Below are positions 34,230 to 45,219 of a stretch of 64,000 nt of DNA, piece after piece (the first letter of the stretch is position 1; every line of letters begins with the position of its first letter). The notes under the pieces are model-generated. The model did not search any database and was not told where the DNA came from. It saw nothing but the letters and a program-made list of their open reading frames with translations. The position numbers and the translations under genes are program-made. Source of the DNA: Pegoplata infirma (Eukaryota; Arthropoda; Insecta; Diptera; Anthomyiidae); NCBI GenBank assembly GCA_963921195.1, contig OY992538.1, positions 86,179,904-86,243,903 of the forward strand. Direction: 5' to 3'.

Positions 34230-35477
34230 CTGCAAACGGTGTAGAGTAGAAATATGTATTTTTTAGTTTTTTTGTTGTAGTTTAAAAGAACTCATTTTAG
34301 AAGTAGTGATCACTTTTATTTTTTGGATAACATTATGTAATTAAAATTTTTACAAATACAAAAGATGTGCACTTTTGTCAGTTACTGCTAGTAAAATACT
34401 CTTTACTGTATGAGTTCAAGGTTTTTATTTTCCATCTAACACTTCTAGTAAAGCTTTTTAAATACAACAAAAAAAACTATACGACGTACAATCACCCTGC
34501 TGCTAGCATACAGGTTTCAAAAATCCACTAAAAAAGAGCAAAACATAGTATGAGGGTAGTTTAGTTAATTTGTCGTTGTTGTTGTTGGGGTTACATTATA
34601 TTTCACTCACTTGTTTAGTTAAAAGTAACCAACCCCCCAACCCAACCCCAAAATTACCACAACGAACAGCAAGTTTACATTTAATACTCGTTGTATTACA
34701 CAGTTTGGAGAAACGTATAGGATTTTATAGAAAAATTGCTAATTGCAGTTGGAAACAAGGAAATGTCTACTACGCATAAGCAATGAGAAAAAGAGAAAAT
34801 ATGAATATTATAAGGGAGAAATTTTTATGAACAAAACCAAAAATAATGGAATTGTATAACATGTGAATTAAGAAGAAATTGGCGAAAATAGGAAAAGCAA
34901 ATAAGGAGGTGAACACATGTTTATATAGACGAATAAGATATTTTAGACGAAAGGAAATAATGAAAATTTATGAGACAAAAAAATGCTTGATTAATGACCT
35001 TTTACTTAACTTTACTTATTTACATTACTTTATTACATTTAAAAATTGTTTAACTTTTAAGATTATATTTTGAAATTTCTGAGATCGTATGGAATATTTT
35101 TAAATATATATGTATATATATTTTTTTTAAGTAGACTTTTAAAGGTTTTGAATCAGTCAATGCCATTGGGGCATTGGCAACATCAGTCTCTCTTGTGGTT
35201 TTTAAAAATCGTTTATGTAGTACGAGTTAGTTTTAAAAGTCCTTAAAGCACAATTTATCCAAAGTTTTTTACTGGACAAATACTTAAGGTTAAATGCATG
35301 TTTTTACTCGACACTTCCAACCGTACAAAAAAAAAGAGCTCCGCCAAAGCACTTTATTTTTTGTATATAAAGTAGTATGAAATTATAATTCGAAAATGTG
35401 CTTTGCGAGCTCTTTGTTATGTTTTTTTTTTTTATTTTAAGCCGTTTAAAATATAAATTTGTAAATAAAATTTGTAT
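34230..35477. other. Non-coding intron stretch
   Basis: No repeat ends or coding signals were recognised. Short ORFs (34570-35073) lack any family motif. Confidence 0.4.
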
Positions 35478-35640
35478 ATATTTCATACCCCTGTAGGAAA
35501 TGTGACCAGTCCTTGATAGGTCACGTGACATGTCACTCAAACACAAATGGAACTTGACACCTTTCATATAAAAGCACCTTTTTCTTATGTGAGGAATGTC
35601 TTAACCCCGTATACATCACTTGAGAGATGTCACTGGGCCG
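35478..35640. repeat. Dispersed repeat, copy 2 (related to 21472-21618)
   Basis: It carries the ordered blocks CCTGTAGGAAA, GATAGGTCACGT, GACACCTTTCATATAAAA and CCCCGTATA. Orientation is the same as copy 1. Confidence 0.55.
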
Positions 35641-35874
35641 AATGTCACAGAACACATCAAAGTTGTTTTTTCTAAAATTTCGCAAAAACAAATTTTCCTA
35701 AAAGCGATTTTAAAGACTTTTTTTTGCTCCAAAACTAAAAAAAAAATAGTGTCTTATTTTTTCCTTCAAGTATTTTTAATTAATTTGGTTGCTCCAAAAT
35801 TAAAAAAAATATATGTGTTTGGGACTTAAAAATGTTTGAATTTTGGGACTTTTTTTCCAAAAATTTTATATCCT

Positions 35875-36400
35875 AAAATTTTCATATACACTTTATGGTG
35901 TCCTATACCGATATTTTGATGAGTTACAATAGGAAGGCAATACCAAACTTATCACGACTACAACAAATTAATATGCGAAGTCTCAGTCATAGCTGTTTAA
36001 TACTTTGACCCTTATCTCCATTTCAACAGACGGACATCTCTAGAATGTCTTAGAATCGATCACTGATCAATAATATACACTTCATGGGGTCCTATGCCGA
36101 CATTTTGATGAGTTACCACTAGGTGCATGCAAAAAAGTTGTATTTTTCTGGGGTAGTTTTAGCTTTCAAGGGGAGCTTTTCCCCCTGTTTTGGTTTTGCC
36201 CATATACGACCATAAGACATTGGTTGCAAACTTCAGGGGGCAAGCTCTTTTGGTTCAGACTTCATCATAATTTCTACAGACGGACGGAGTAACAAAGTGA
36301 GTATACCGCCAATGCTGTGGTTTTCGATGAAAATATATAATATTAGGACATTACTAAATAAAGTTTTTGGTATAAACTTTATGGAATCCTATGTAGACCA
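35875..36400 (-). repeat. Helentron/INE-like fragments (minus strand)
   Basis: The plus strand shows GGTGTCCTATACCGATATTT and GGGGTCCTATGCCGACATTT, each followed by GATGAGTTAC. These are reverse complements of the internal block of the element at 42723. Two successive fragments suggest a duplicated or nested copy. Confidence 0.6.
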
Positions 36401-36821
36401 ATATTTTTAAGTGTTACAAACGGAGATAAAAATTGTAGAAAATATGATGTTACAAAAAACAGTGGATTATTTTCAAAATTTTTAGGAAATAATTTGGCCA
36501 TTCATATTGACCGATTCCTAAAAGATTTTTCAGGTATGTTTCTGGTATGGGTGGGCCACTTTTCCCATGTAGCCGTTTCCGATCAGAGAAAAAAGTGAAA
36601 CAACGGCCCATCTTATTAAGTACTGGACCGATTGCAATAAAATGCATACCGGTTATACCTAACGTACATGTACAATTGGAGTACCCCCACACAATATGAG
36701 ATTTTCGTTTTTAGGAGTACAAAATTCATCACAGCCGTCAGAAATACTTTATATATCGTATACAGGATTTGTGCAAAATATAGGAACGATTCGAAAAATG
36801 TCACGCCTACATCGTATAGAT

Positions 36822-37145
36822 CAATGGTTCCCAACCTTTTTTGTGCCATTGCCCACTTTTAAGCTAAAAAAGTTCCAATGTCCCCCTACACTCAAGAAAA
36901 ATTTGTAAATTTTTCAAATTTGTTTTAAAATTTAAAATTTTTTTTGTGGTTAAGCAAGTTTTTTGTTAAAATGATCGTTTAAACAAAGTTTTTAGAAAAA
37001 GTTTTCAATAATCAACTAAATAATTTAACTAAAATAATATTTTTTTGTTTATTTAACAAAAAAAATCTTAAAAATTTACCCGTTGCCCCCTGAAGCATTC
37101 AAATTGCCCCCCGGTGGGGCGAGAATCAAAGGTTGGGAACCATTG
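36822..37145. mobile_element. hAT-like MITE with CAATGGTTCCC ends (324 bp)
   Basis: The ends are CAATGGTTCCCAACCTTT and AAAGGTTGGGAACCATTG. The flanks GTATAGAT (36814-36821) and TTATAGAT (37146-37153) are an 8-bp duplication with one difference. The (CA)NTGGTTC(C/T)CAACC end is typical of hAT MITEs. Confidence 0.83.
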
Positions 37146-37282
37146 TTATAGATCATCAATTTTGCAATTTTTCCTTTTTTAAGTTTTTTTTTTTTTTTCT
37201 TTAGTTAGTGTTATGAAAGTTTTCATTTTACTATTGCCACCTTAGAAAGCTTTTGCACGAAAAATTATAACGATCGTTTTAA

Positions 37283-37797
37283 CCCTTTCACTACCGACTT
37301 TTTTTGGCTAGTAATTTCTTGACCAAAATTTGTAAAAATGTAGATCTATGCAAAGTAAAAGCTTTTTGTTGATTTCGTTGGTCTACCGCGCCCTCTAGCG
37401 GAGATATATCCAACCAAATTTGATGCTTTCACATGCAATATCTCCCGAACGAGTAAACATTTTTTCAAAATTCGAATTTTGTGTTTTTCGTATCGAAAAG
37501 TTCTACAAAATCCGGTTTCAAGAAAGCTTGTACGATTATTATTCGATTTTAGAGAACTTTTTAAAGTTTATTTTGTTTTGCAATTTTTTTACGTTATTTG
37601 AAAAATTTCCAGTTTGCCACCAAATATTGCGTGTAGAGTCCACCGGAATGCAAATTTATTTTTCCGAGCACATCTATCGTAAAGATAACCCTTCAATGAT
37701 CAATCTTGTCAAAACAAAACACAAAAATGTTGTACGGTAAATTTCTAATGAATTTTTAAAGATGTGTACACTGTAGTGTACAAGGGGATTGAAAGGG
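37283..37797. mobile_element. piggyBac-like MITE (515 bp)
   Basis: CCCTTTCACTACC and GGGATTGAAAGGG are the inverted ends. TTAA lies on both sides (37279-37282 and 37798-37801). TTAA plus CCCTTT fits piggyBac; Kolobok also uses TTAA. The 106-codon ORF inside has no transposase motif. Confidence 0.72.
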
Positions 37798-37801
37798 TTA
37801 A

Positions 37802-38634
37802 GGTTACGCCAACATTGCATAGAAGTTTTTGAAATTTTTTGAAAAAAAAATTATCTGGAAACGCATTGTAGTAATTTACATAAAAAAACAAAAGACAGGC
37901 ACAAAACGTGCATTTAGTCTTTATTAATTCGGAAAGAATGAATGTCAATTGCTATTGTCTATGTATTCCCAGTTTGGATTTTTGCGGATCTACTACAGAT
38001 TTCATCAAATGAAAAACATGAAAAAATTCTAAAATATGTTGAAGTCAAAAACCCGCTATAAAAAAGATTCTTTTAATGGTTTTTCACAATACGCTGTAAT
38101 ATTAACAATAAAGGACTTACGCTATATTTGAAACAAAAAATCATTTAAAATATCGCGACAAATAAAAATGTGATGCGTTAAAGTGAAGCAATATAAAATA
38201 ATTATTGATTTGTTGGAAATTAATTACGACTTTGGTGCGATGCTATGCCAACACTATTTATATACCATTAAAGGTTAAATGAACTTTTAGACTCGCTGAT
38301 GGGTTTTCTTCCATATCTCCACTAAAACACTTTCGATATGTCGTACCCCTAAATTAGGACACATTTAGCATACAAAAACTTAGAATGCTTGCCATACAGT
38401 TTGTTTCTGTTATTATAAATCTTAATACTCAAATATATAATAAAAAATTCAGCATCTTGTCTCGATATTTCCAAAAACAATTAGAAAGATGAGTTTCAAT
38501 AGGAAGATGAGTTTCAATAGTGAACAGACCATTCTCTGGTTTACGTGAATTGATTCAAAGAAAAAATCCGCTCACTCATCTGAACAGATTTATTTATTTT
38601 TCTTCTGGCGTAATACCAGAATCATAAGCGGACC
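37802..38634. other. Non-coding intron stretch
   Basis: AT-rich. A GAAAGATGAGTTTCAATAG word is tandemly repeated near 38484-38520. No gene or element ends are visible. Confidence 0.4.
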
Positions 38635-38930
38635 CAGGCCCGGATTACCCTTAAGGCAAAGTAGGCAAATGCCTAGGGGCCCCGCATCAGCTAGGGGCCC
38701 CTATTTTTTTTTTTTATTATTTTGTTTTTTTTTTAGCTTTTTTTATTATTACTTGGTAAAAATGCGCCCACGTATTTCTTTGACTGAAAATTATTACTTG
38801 GTAAAAAAATACCAGTGTAAACATGGAAGAATAAATAGGGAAATGCTAACAATTATTCTTTTCACAGCGATGAGTATTTTGTTGGTACAATTTTCTGCGA
38901 AGAAAAGATAGGGGCCCCTAGCTTTTAATT
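38635..38930. repeat. hAT-like remnant with GGGGCCCC ends
   Basis: CAGGCCCGGATTACCC at 38635 leads to AAGGCAAAGTAGGCAAATGCC and AGGGGCCCC. An inverted AGGGGCCCCTAG lies near 38911-38922. CAGGCCCGGATTA-type ends are common in hAT families. No 8-bp duplication is visible. Confidence 0.5.
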
Positions 38931-40246
38931 TAATCACTCAAAAAATTATGTAAGTTACTACATGTTAGTTATTTGTATATTTTACAGTAGTAAGTTGTTT
39001 TCAACTACAAAGTCAGTTGTTTTTGTATGAAAAATATCAAACAACTATTTCTGTTAGTTATTTTAAGTCGTTTTTTTGAACAAAAAGTACTGTGATGTAG
39101 TAACAGTTATTTAAAGTAGTTAATTTTATTTTTTATCTCTGAAAAATTTTCAAAGTTTTTTTTAAAAAATAAAAATATATTTTCGTTTTTCTAATTTTTA
39201 ACAACTTAAAAAAAAAAAACTTGGAAAAAATTTGTTCTTCATTTTTTTTTTTTAAAAAAAAATATTATATATTGATTATTTTATTTTTACTACATTTTAG
39301 TTGTTTTAACCACAAATGTAAGTAGTTTTTACTACATCCCAGCAAAAAAAAATCGAAGTGGTGCAAAAAGAATAAGTGATTCACTACATACATAGTAGCT
39401 ATATGTGCCGATCTTCATATTCCATAAGAAGTACTTTTATAAGCACTTCCAAAACTGCTAAAAAAATGCCAATAATAACAACTTTCACCAGTTCTTTCCT
39501 CAATGATTTAGAAGTACCATTTTCATATGTGTTTACAAATGCAATTGAAAAGTACAAATTTGTGGCACTTAAGTATTGGATTTGTTTTGTTGAATATTTT
39601 TTTTTTATAATTTTATCTGATTTAATAAAAAGTTAAATTTTATAAATGAATTAACTTGATATGCCGCAAAAGCGAATTTGTTATGTAAATTATGTTATAA
39701 AAAAATACAGTTTCCTGATTTTTGTTAAAATTACCAAATGACTCAAGAAGTGCTAAAAAGATAACAAAAAAAAAACTGTTAGCCCTTAAAAAAGACAAGG
39801 GTTAAATATAACCAAAAAGAGCTAAGTTGGTATTGCCGTTTAAAGGTATAAAAACTCTTCTAAAAATATACGATATCTGATTTAAAATGAGAGAATTACT
39901 TTTTTTTATCTCTTCATTTTATTTATTGGATGTTTTTTTTAACTACATGTATAAAAACATTTTTTTTTTATAATTTTTGGAGTTGTTTTGTAAATTATGT
40001 ACAAAAAAAAAAAACAATAAAAAGTTTCCAGATTATGGTAAAAATCAAATGACTTAAAAAGTGCTTAAAGGGCTAAAAAAGATAACCAAAAAAAGGTGGT
40101 AGCCTTTAAAAAAAAGGGCTGAATTATAGCCACAAAATGACTAAGTTTGTATCGCTGTTGAAAGGTATAAAAACTCTTCTAAACATTAGGGTATTCAATT
40201 AATCGAGGTTTTGGTTTAATCGGCTAATCGGGCAAATAATTAATCG

Positions 40247-40816
40247 CACTTAAAAAATTATTTTAGTAAAATCAACTGAAAATGTCAGTTAAAATAACTA
40301 CTTTGTAAGTTGTTTTGGGGTCAACTACTTTTTCAGTTAAATCAACTAACAATGTTAATTATTTTAACTGACAAAAAACAACTGACTTATGTAGTAAAAA
40401 CTACTTACATTTGTAGTCAAAACAACTAAAATGTAGTAAAAATAAAAAAATCAATATATAATTTTTTTTTTCAAAATATTTTTCAGAAAAAAAAATTGAA
40501 GACCAAATTTTTTCCAAGTTTTTTTTTTTTAAAAAAAAGTTGTGAAAAATAAAAATAACGAAATTTTTTTTTTTTTGGAAAAAAAACTTTAAAACTTTTT
40601 AGAGATAAAATAAATAAAATTAACTACTTTAAATAACTGTTACTACATCACAGTACTTTTTTGTTAGTTGTTCAAAAAAACGACTTAAAATAACTAACAG
40701 AAATAGTTGTTTGATATTTTTCATACAAAAACAACTGACTTTGTAGTTGAAAACAACTAACTACTGTAAAATATACAAATAACTAACATGTAGTAACTTA
40801 CATAATTTTCTGAGTG
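40247..40816. mobile_element. CACTYA element H (570 bp)
   Basis: The ends are CACTTAAAAAATTAT and ATAATTTTCTGAGTG. CG lies at 40245-40246 and 40817-40818. It is an inverted homologue of element G and contains its empty insertion site. Confidence 0.76.
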
Positions 40817-41570
40817 CGGGGTTGAGATTTAATCGGTTAATAATCGGATAAATTTGAATTATTCGGTTAACCGAATACTAAAAATTTTAATTGAATATAA
40901 AACTAAGAACTCTATGTACTTTTAAGAATTTTATTAATTTTATTTAAAATAAATCTTTATCCGATATGGCGAAGCTCTATAATGTTAGCCCAAATAAAGA
41001 TTTTTTGTATGGCACCCTGAAAATTTACCCTAAAATTGATACCCAAATTGATGCCGGGCTTAGATGCACCTCTAATAGAGTTTCGAATTCGGTACTATTA
41101 TATATCAACAAGACAAATTGGTTGGTTTTCAAATTTGTTTTCTTTTATTTTTTAGGGCCGAAATTGCAATAATTTTATCGGTCGATATCTCCGTAATGAA
41201 AAAAGATATCTTAAGGATTGCAAAAGTAATTTGAAGAATAAGTGAAGTATTTTTAGATGTGCTGAACTAATTATACATCATAAAATAATTCTCGGTTTTA
41301 TAAGGTCCCGAACATTGCGAATATCTGAGTTTATGCAGTACTGTCAATCGAAAATCTAAATATCTCAAAATAAGATAAATCACTTCTAAGGCCAGATTCG
41401 GATTAAGCGCATGAAAAACTATTAGAAAAATATATACATCCACATTTAATTAATAATTCCTATTAGCTAAACTAAATTATTAAAAACATCGATTTAATCT
41501 TAACAATTTCAAGTCTAAATATTACATAATAAATATTATACATTGTTAAAAATATCGTTTTGGTTTTAAT

Positions 41571-42174
41571 CAGACAAGGAAAAACAATAAAATTTAAAAT
41601 TCCTTATTGATAAAATTCAATTTTGAATTTTTTATAAAAGAAATAATTTTAAATAAAATTCTTAAAAATTTTATTTTAAATTCTTAGAAGAAATAAAATT
41701 CAAAAAAATTTTATTTAAAATTCTTTAGGGTCGAACCTGAATCAAATTGCGTCGCGCAAGACGTAAAAAAAAAACAAAAACAAACACATTAAATTTTAAA
41801 TTTTTACGTCCGTTTGATTTAGGTACGTCACATTTAAATATTAGAAACGAAAAATTATTGGGCGTTACGCCTTACGCGACGCAATTTGATTCAGGTTGGA
41901 CGCTTAAAGAATTTTATTAATAAAAAAAAGAATTTTATTTTCATAATAACAAATAAATTTTGAACAAATATCAAACCAAAAATAAAATTATCAAATCAAC
42001 CCAAAAATAAAATTCAAAAATAAAATTCAAACCAAAAATAAAATTCTATTTTTTTTAGAATTTTATTTTTGGAAATAATAAAATTCAAATGTTTTTGAGA
42101 ATTTTATTTAAACAAAAATTTTATTTCAAATACCTTATGAATTTTAAATAAAATTCGAATTTTTTCCTTGTCTG
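41571..42174. mobile_element. hAT-like MITE with CAGACAAGG ends (604 bp)
   Basis: It starts CAGACAAGGAAAAA and ends TTTTTTCCTTGTCTG. The exact 8-bp duplication GTTTTAAT lies at 41563-41570 and 42175-42182. AAAATTC/GAATTTT words dominate. A small palindrome is nested at about 41736-41900. Confidence 0.86.
41736..41900. mobile_element. Small palindromic MITE inside the hAT element
   Basis: AACCTGAATCAAATTGCGTC and its inverse GACGCAATTTGATTCAGGTT bound about 160 bp. The surrounding sequence is AAAATTC-rich. The exact duplication is unclear. Confidence 0.68.
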
Positions 42175-42722
42175 GTTTTAATTATTATTAGTGTAAATAC
42201 TAAAAAAAAAATCTTAAAATCAATCCCAAAAAGTCATGAAATATGTACTTATCAAGAAGTGATGAAAAAATCACTTCTAAATCACCATATAAAAATTACA
42301 TAATCACATCCAAAATGCCAAGAAATATATACTTCTAAAGAAGTGATGAAAAAAGCACTTCCAAAAGGTCAAGTTATATTAACATCCCGATCACTACTTC
42401 AGAAGTTGTGATAAAGATGTTAATATATATGTACATACTAAACACTAGTGATATTGTGTGTCACGCCCATATAAAATTCATCAGTGTTTCAGCTGAAGAA
42501 GAAGTACATCTGGTTCATAAGTTGTGGTGAATTTTGTAGTGAATGGTAAGCTCTTTTTTTGCTGGGATAAGTCAGTTGTTTTTTGTCAGTTAAAGTAACT
42601 AACATTGTTAGTTGATTTAACTGAAAAAGTAGTTGACCCCAAAACAACTTACAAAGTAGTTATTTTAACTGACATTTTCAGTTGATTTTACTAACATAAT
42701 TTTTTGAGTAATGTAATTTTAT

Positions 42723-43388
42723 TATACCCTCCAACTACAGTATGGGGGTATACTCACTTTGTCATTCCGCGTGTAACGCATCAAAATATCGGTCTAGGAC
42801 CCCATAAAGCGTATATATTTATAATAAGTGATCGATTCTAAGACATTCTGGCGATGTCCGTCCGTCCGTCCGTCTGTAGTTAACACGATGCAGTCCAAAA
42901 TAAAAGAGCTAGACTCCCGAGATTTGGCACAAATATGTCTTATGTTAATAGGCAGGTTAAGTTCATAAATGAGCGAAATCGGACCAGGGGGCAAAAAGTT
43001 TCCTCTTGAAGAACTAAACCAACCTCTGAAAAATAGCATTTTTTTACGTGATTTTTTGTGTTTTTGTTTAACAAATGCAACATTTTTATGCTACAAGAAG
43101 ATCAAAGTCCTGCACTTTGACCCAGAGATTTATATAATGTCGTTTTTTTCGGTCCTCCCCCCCAATGGGCGTGGAATAAAACATTTTTTTTAAATAATGA
43201 TAAACTTGTATTTCTTTTGTGCAAAAAGCATCTTATTTTTTTAACACATATTCGAGAGGAAATTTGCCCCCCCCCCCCAATAACAAATAACGACCGCCCC
43301 AAAAAAAAACGCCCCTGGATTTTTTTTATGCATGTTGGAGGGTATAAAAGATTCGGCATAGCCGAATTTAACTCTCTTACTTGTTTTT
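42723..43388 (+). mobile_element. INE/mini-me-like Helentron element, copy 2
   Basis: It starts TATACCCTCCAACTACAG, has CATTCCGCGTGTAACGC, a short GTCCGTCCGTCCGTC block near 42856, and ends GGAGGGTATAAAAGATTCGG...CTCTTACTTGTTTT. Same family as 16611-17490. A C10 run lies near 43268. Confidence 0.78.
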
Positions 43389-43439
43389 ATTTTATTTGAT
43401 TTTATTTTATTTTTTTTACATTATTTTGTTTATTTTATT

Positions 43440-43530
43440 GGTTTAACCGAAAAGTGGTAAAAATTACCTTCGTGTCGTGGTAGCATAACAGATCAAGGCC
43501 TCTGGTGGGAATCGAACACAGTTTCTATTT
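43440..43530 (-). repeat. tRNA-derived SINE fragment
   Basis: On the minus strand GTTCGATTCCCACC is a B box followed by a GAAGGTAATTTTTACCA body. This resembles the body of the SINE at 33634. The A-box half is missing. Confidence 0.5.
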
Positions 43531-43704
43531 TACCCCTTTTTTGAGTTCTTTTATGCTTTTTTGGCCTTCTTAGAAGAAATTTTTTAAAATACTTTTTCTT
43601 AAAAAAGGCTTTCAGGAAATGAAACATTACTTCTAAGAAGGTCAATTTTATTCCTAAATGTTTTGTTATTTTTTCGGATTACACCGACAAAAATTAAAAA
43701 AAGT

Positions 43705-44295
43705 TGTTTAACAAGAACTGGATAATATACGTTTGAAACTAGAAACTGAATTTGATAAAACTGCATTTACAGTTTTTCTTTTCGTGATCCCGTTTCCTTT
43801 TAAAAGGATTTCAAAGTTTTAGAGGATTAAATTTTATAAAATATTTTTTTAACATTTGTACTTGTTCTAGGATGCCACTAGTGATAGCAAATGAAAGAGA
43901 AGAATCTCCCCTAATTTTCCTATTTTATTATTTTTAAATATCAGGGAAAATAATGTAAGTTACGTCCTTTCGAAAATGTATCCTTTAATATCATTCAAAA
44001 TTGTCAACAAAATATTTTGATAAAGTTTTTAAATGACTTTATTCACATCCTTTTGTTCTAATGTGGCAAAATAAAAAATGGAAAAATTAGGGGAGACCTC
44101 CTCTTTTATTTGCCACCGCCAGTGTCATCCTAGGATAAGTAAAGATAATTTAAAAAAAAATACAAAATGTATCCTTTAAAACTTCAAAGTCCTTTTTTAA
44201 AGGAAACAGGATCACGAAATTAAAAACTGTAAATGCAGTTTTACTCCATTTTATCTCTACTTTCAGACGTATATTATCCGGTTCATGTTTAATAT
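43705..44295. mobile_element. Snap-back element with GGATAATATACGT arms
   Basis: 43710-43930 and 44085-44292 are inverted: GGATAATATACGTTTGAAA, GCATTTACAGTTTTT, GTGATCCCGTTTCCTTT, CTAGGATG and AGAAGAATCTCCCCTAAT have mirrored partners. Arms of about 210 bp leave a short loop. It lies just inside the intron donor. Confidence 0.75.
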
Positions 44296-44463
44296 TGGCT
44301 TTCGGACGGTGTTATAATTACTAATTTAACGTAGATTATGGAAAAAAAAAATTCAAATTTGTTTTGGCTTAATTAAAAAAAATAATTGAACCTATGTAAG
44401 ATTAATCCGAAAATAAGTCCACTTATTGAAAACCCCAACAACTGTTTAGAAATAAACATTTAC

Positions 44464-45219
44464 CTTATGACTGGTTATACGTCCAAATGGCTCAAACATC
44501 TCCCGCATATGTTGCTCCGAAAAATCTTCATTGAAATTTTTCACATACAAATTCCGAAATTGCGTAGCCTTTTCCTGTTCCCGATCACGTCTTGGTATAT
44601 ATTTGACCACTTGTACCTTTTGATTATTACACAACATCCCGTTCACCTTATCAATGGCCACACGGGCAGCATCTTCAGTATCGAAATGAACAAAACCATA
44701 GCCACGTGAGTTGCCATGCTCGTCCTTGGCCACGTTACAGTTGAGTATATTGCCAAACACGGAAAAAGTATCGTACATGGCTTTGTTGTCGATGGAGCGT
44801 TCCAGATTTTTAATATAGATTTTTCCACCGTCTGGAGAATTGGTGCTTGAGGCACTGCCCGACGATGTGCTGCCAGCTGAAAGATGAGGAGAAATTGAAG
44901 TAATATTACCAGTACCCAGACCCATAGCAGCATGAGGCGTACGATTCAGATGACTACCAGCTAAATGATGGTTGTTATTGCCAGCTGCACCATGATGTCC
45001 CGTATGTGCCGTAAGATGATGACCCAGTGGCCCAGCTCCGCCAGTATGGGCAGCCGCATGATGTAGCTGCGCCTGTTGGCCAGCATGATGGGCTGCGGCC
45101 AGAGGATGTCCGGCGGCAGCAGCCAGGGAGGCATGATGATTTAAAGCCGATTGTTGTTGATGATAATGATGGCTGGCAGCCGCCGGATTTCCACGGAACG
45201 TCATTGAGTTAACAAACAT
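44464..45219 (-). CDS. CG4612: Two-RRM poly(A)-binding-protein-like gene, coding exon 1
   Basis: This exon encodes residues 1-252 of a predicted 325-residue RNA-binding protein. Residues about 14-100 are a low-complexity His/Ala/Gly-rich tail, then a Ser/Gly-rich linker. RRM-A runs from about 133 to 208, with RNP2 IYIKNL (134-139) and RNP1 RGYGFVHF (172-179). A basic linker ([11 protein letters not shown]) leads into RRM-B, which starts with RNP2 LYVKNF (224-229). The layout matches RRM2/RRM3 of cytoplasmic poly(A)-binding proteins. From memory it most resembles Drosophila CG4612 (about 307 aa), so the expected role is mRNA or poly(A) binding. The exon ends AAG|GTAAATG at 44464/44463, a good donor. 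Without splicing the ORF adds only four foreign residues before a stop. GC content is clearly higher than in the surroundings. The start is the first ATG of the frame; an in-frame Met also lies at residue 6. Upstream non-coding exons were not found. Confidence 0.9.

Larger units (their letters stand above)
39338..42566. mobile_element. CCCAGC element, AT duplication, inserted in element G
   Basis: It starts CCCAGCAAAAAAA and ends TTTTTTTGCTGGG. AT lies at 39336-39337 and 42567-42568. The related element H carries the empty site with one AT, so the 2-bp duplication is directly supported. It holds a near 300-bp direct repeat (39660-39865 and 39990-40185), element H and a hAT MITE. Confidence 0.82.
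38935..42711. mobile_element. CACTCA element G, split by a CCCAGC element
   Basis: The left part is 38935-39337 and the right part 42567-42711. It starts CACTCAAAAAATTATG and ends CATAATTTTTTGAGT(A), with AT flanks at 38933-38934 and 42712-42713. The interior is rich in GTAGTTTTTACTACA and ACAACT words. The inverted copy H (40247-40816) shows the undisturbed join. Confidence 0.72.
21369..44463 (-). other. Giant phase-0 intron of the RRM gene
   Basis: The intron is about 23,095 nt. It begins GTAAATG on the minus strand at 44463 and ends TTTTATTTTAG at 21369. It is filled with nested mobile elements, listed separately, and shows no host coding sequence. Several element pairs inside it are inverted (26.2 kb against 29.8 kb, 28.98 kb against 29.44 kb, 38.9 kb against 40.2 kb), so the pre-mRNA could fold into long duplexes. 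Confidence 0.85.

Noticed and set aside
37420..37740. 106-residue ORF as a gene
   Set aside because: It lies inside a TTAA-flanked MITE, has no family motif and shows composition like its surroundings.
44643..45212. ORFs of 96 and 61 residues overlapping exon 1
   Set aside because: They are other-frame shadows of the GC-richer RRM exon.
37420..45219. RRM ORFs at 21 kb and 45 kb as two separate genes
   Set aside because: Each holds an incomplete RRM; the halves join in phase at good GT-AG sites to give one complete domain.
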